Origin: Phycisphaeraceae bacterium
GTDB taxonomy: Bacteria; Planctomycetota; Phycisphaerae; Phycisphaerales; Phycisphaeraceae
Reading direction: 5' to 3'
DNA length: 5,522 nucleotides
NCBI GenBank assembly: GCA_029260675.1
Contig: JAJDCV010000183.1
Coordinates: 1-5,522, forward strand
Below, in pieces: positions 5,520 to 5,522 of the stretch. The first letter of the stretch is position 1; each line of letters begins with the position of its first letter. The position numbers and the translations under genes are program-made. The notes under the pieces were generated by a model that saw nothing but the letters and a program-made list of their open reading frames with translations, searched no databases and was not told the DNA's origin.

Positions 5520-5522
5520 CTG

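Overview
The window reads as GC-rich chromosomal DNA from an uncultured-type environmental bacterium. My best guess is Planctomycetota, class Phycisphaerae. That rests on the general look of the proteins (the plant-like LeuC, the two-part glycosyltransferase, the lipoprotein TolC-type channel) and on an intergenic repeat style I recall from such genomes. It is inference: no rRNA or marker gene is present.

Layout: three genes lie on the minus strand and one on the plus strand. From the left edge, positions 1-727 (minus) are the N-terminal 242 codons of a glycosyltransferase-like protein that continues past the window edge. Positions 774-1901 (minus) are nagZ, a GH3 beta-N-acetylhexosaminidase with its full catalytic motif set. 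Positions 1902-2127 are intergenic and hold an elaborate imperfect inverted repeat built from short-period units. Positions 2128-3891 (minus) encode a TolC-family outer-membrane efflux lipoprotein. Positions 3892-4101 are a divergent promoter region with a 13-bp palindrome, an extended -10 candidate and an inverted repeat just ahead of the leuC ribosome binding site. Positions 4102-5517 (plus) are a complete leuC, the large subunit of 3-isopropylmalate dehydratase. The window ends 5 bases later, probably just ahead of a co-transcribed gene.

How the genes may work together: nagZ and the glycosyltransferase are 46 bp apart on one strand and are probably co-transcribed. The TolC-like gene lies upstream in the same direction, but the repeat element separates it, so it may be its own unit. 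Cell-envelope work (wall recycling, glycan assembly, outer-membrane export) is a loose common theme of the three minus-strand genes. leuC is a housekeeping leucine-biosynthesis gene, transcribed divergently and probably unrelated to them.

I see no phage, transposon, CRISPR, toxin-antitoxin or defence system. The only element that looks poorly described is the composite inverted repeat at about 1931-2106. The rest is ordinary core and envelope gene content.
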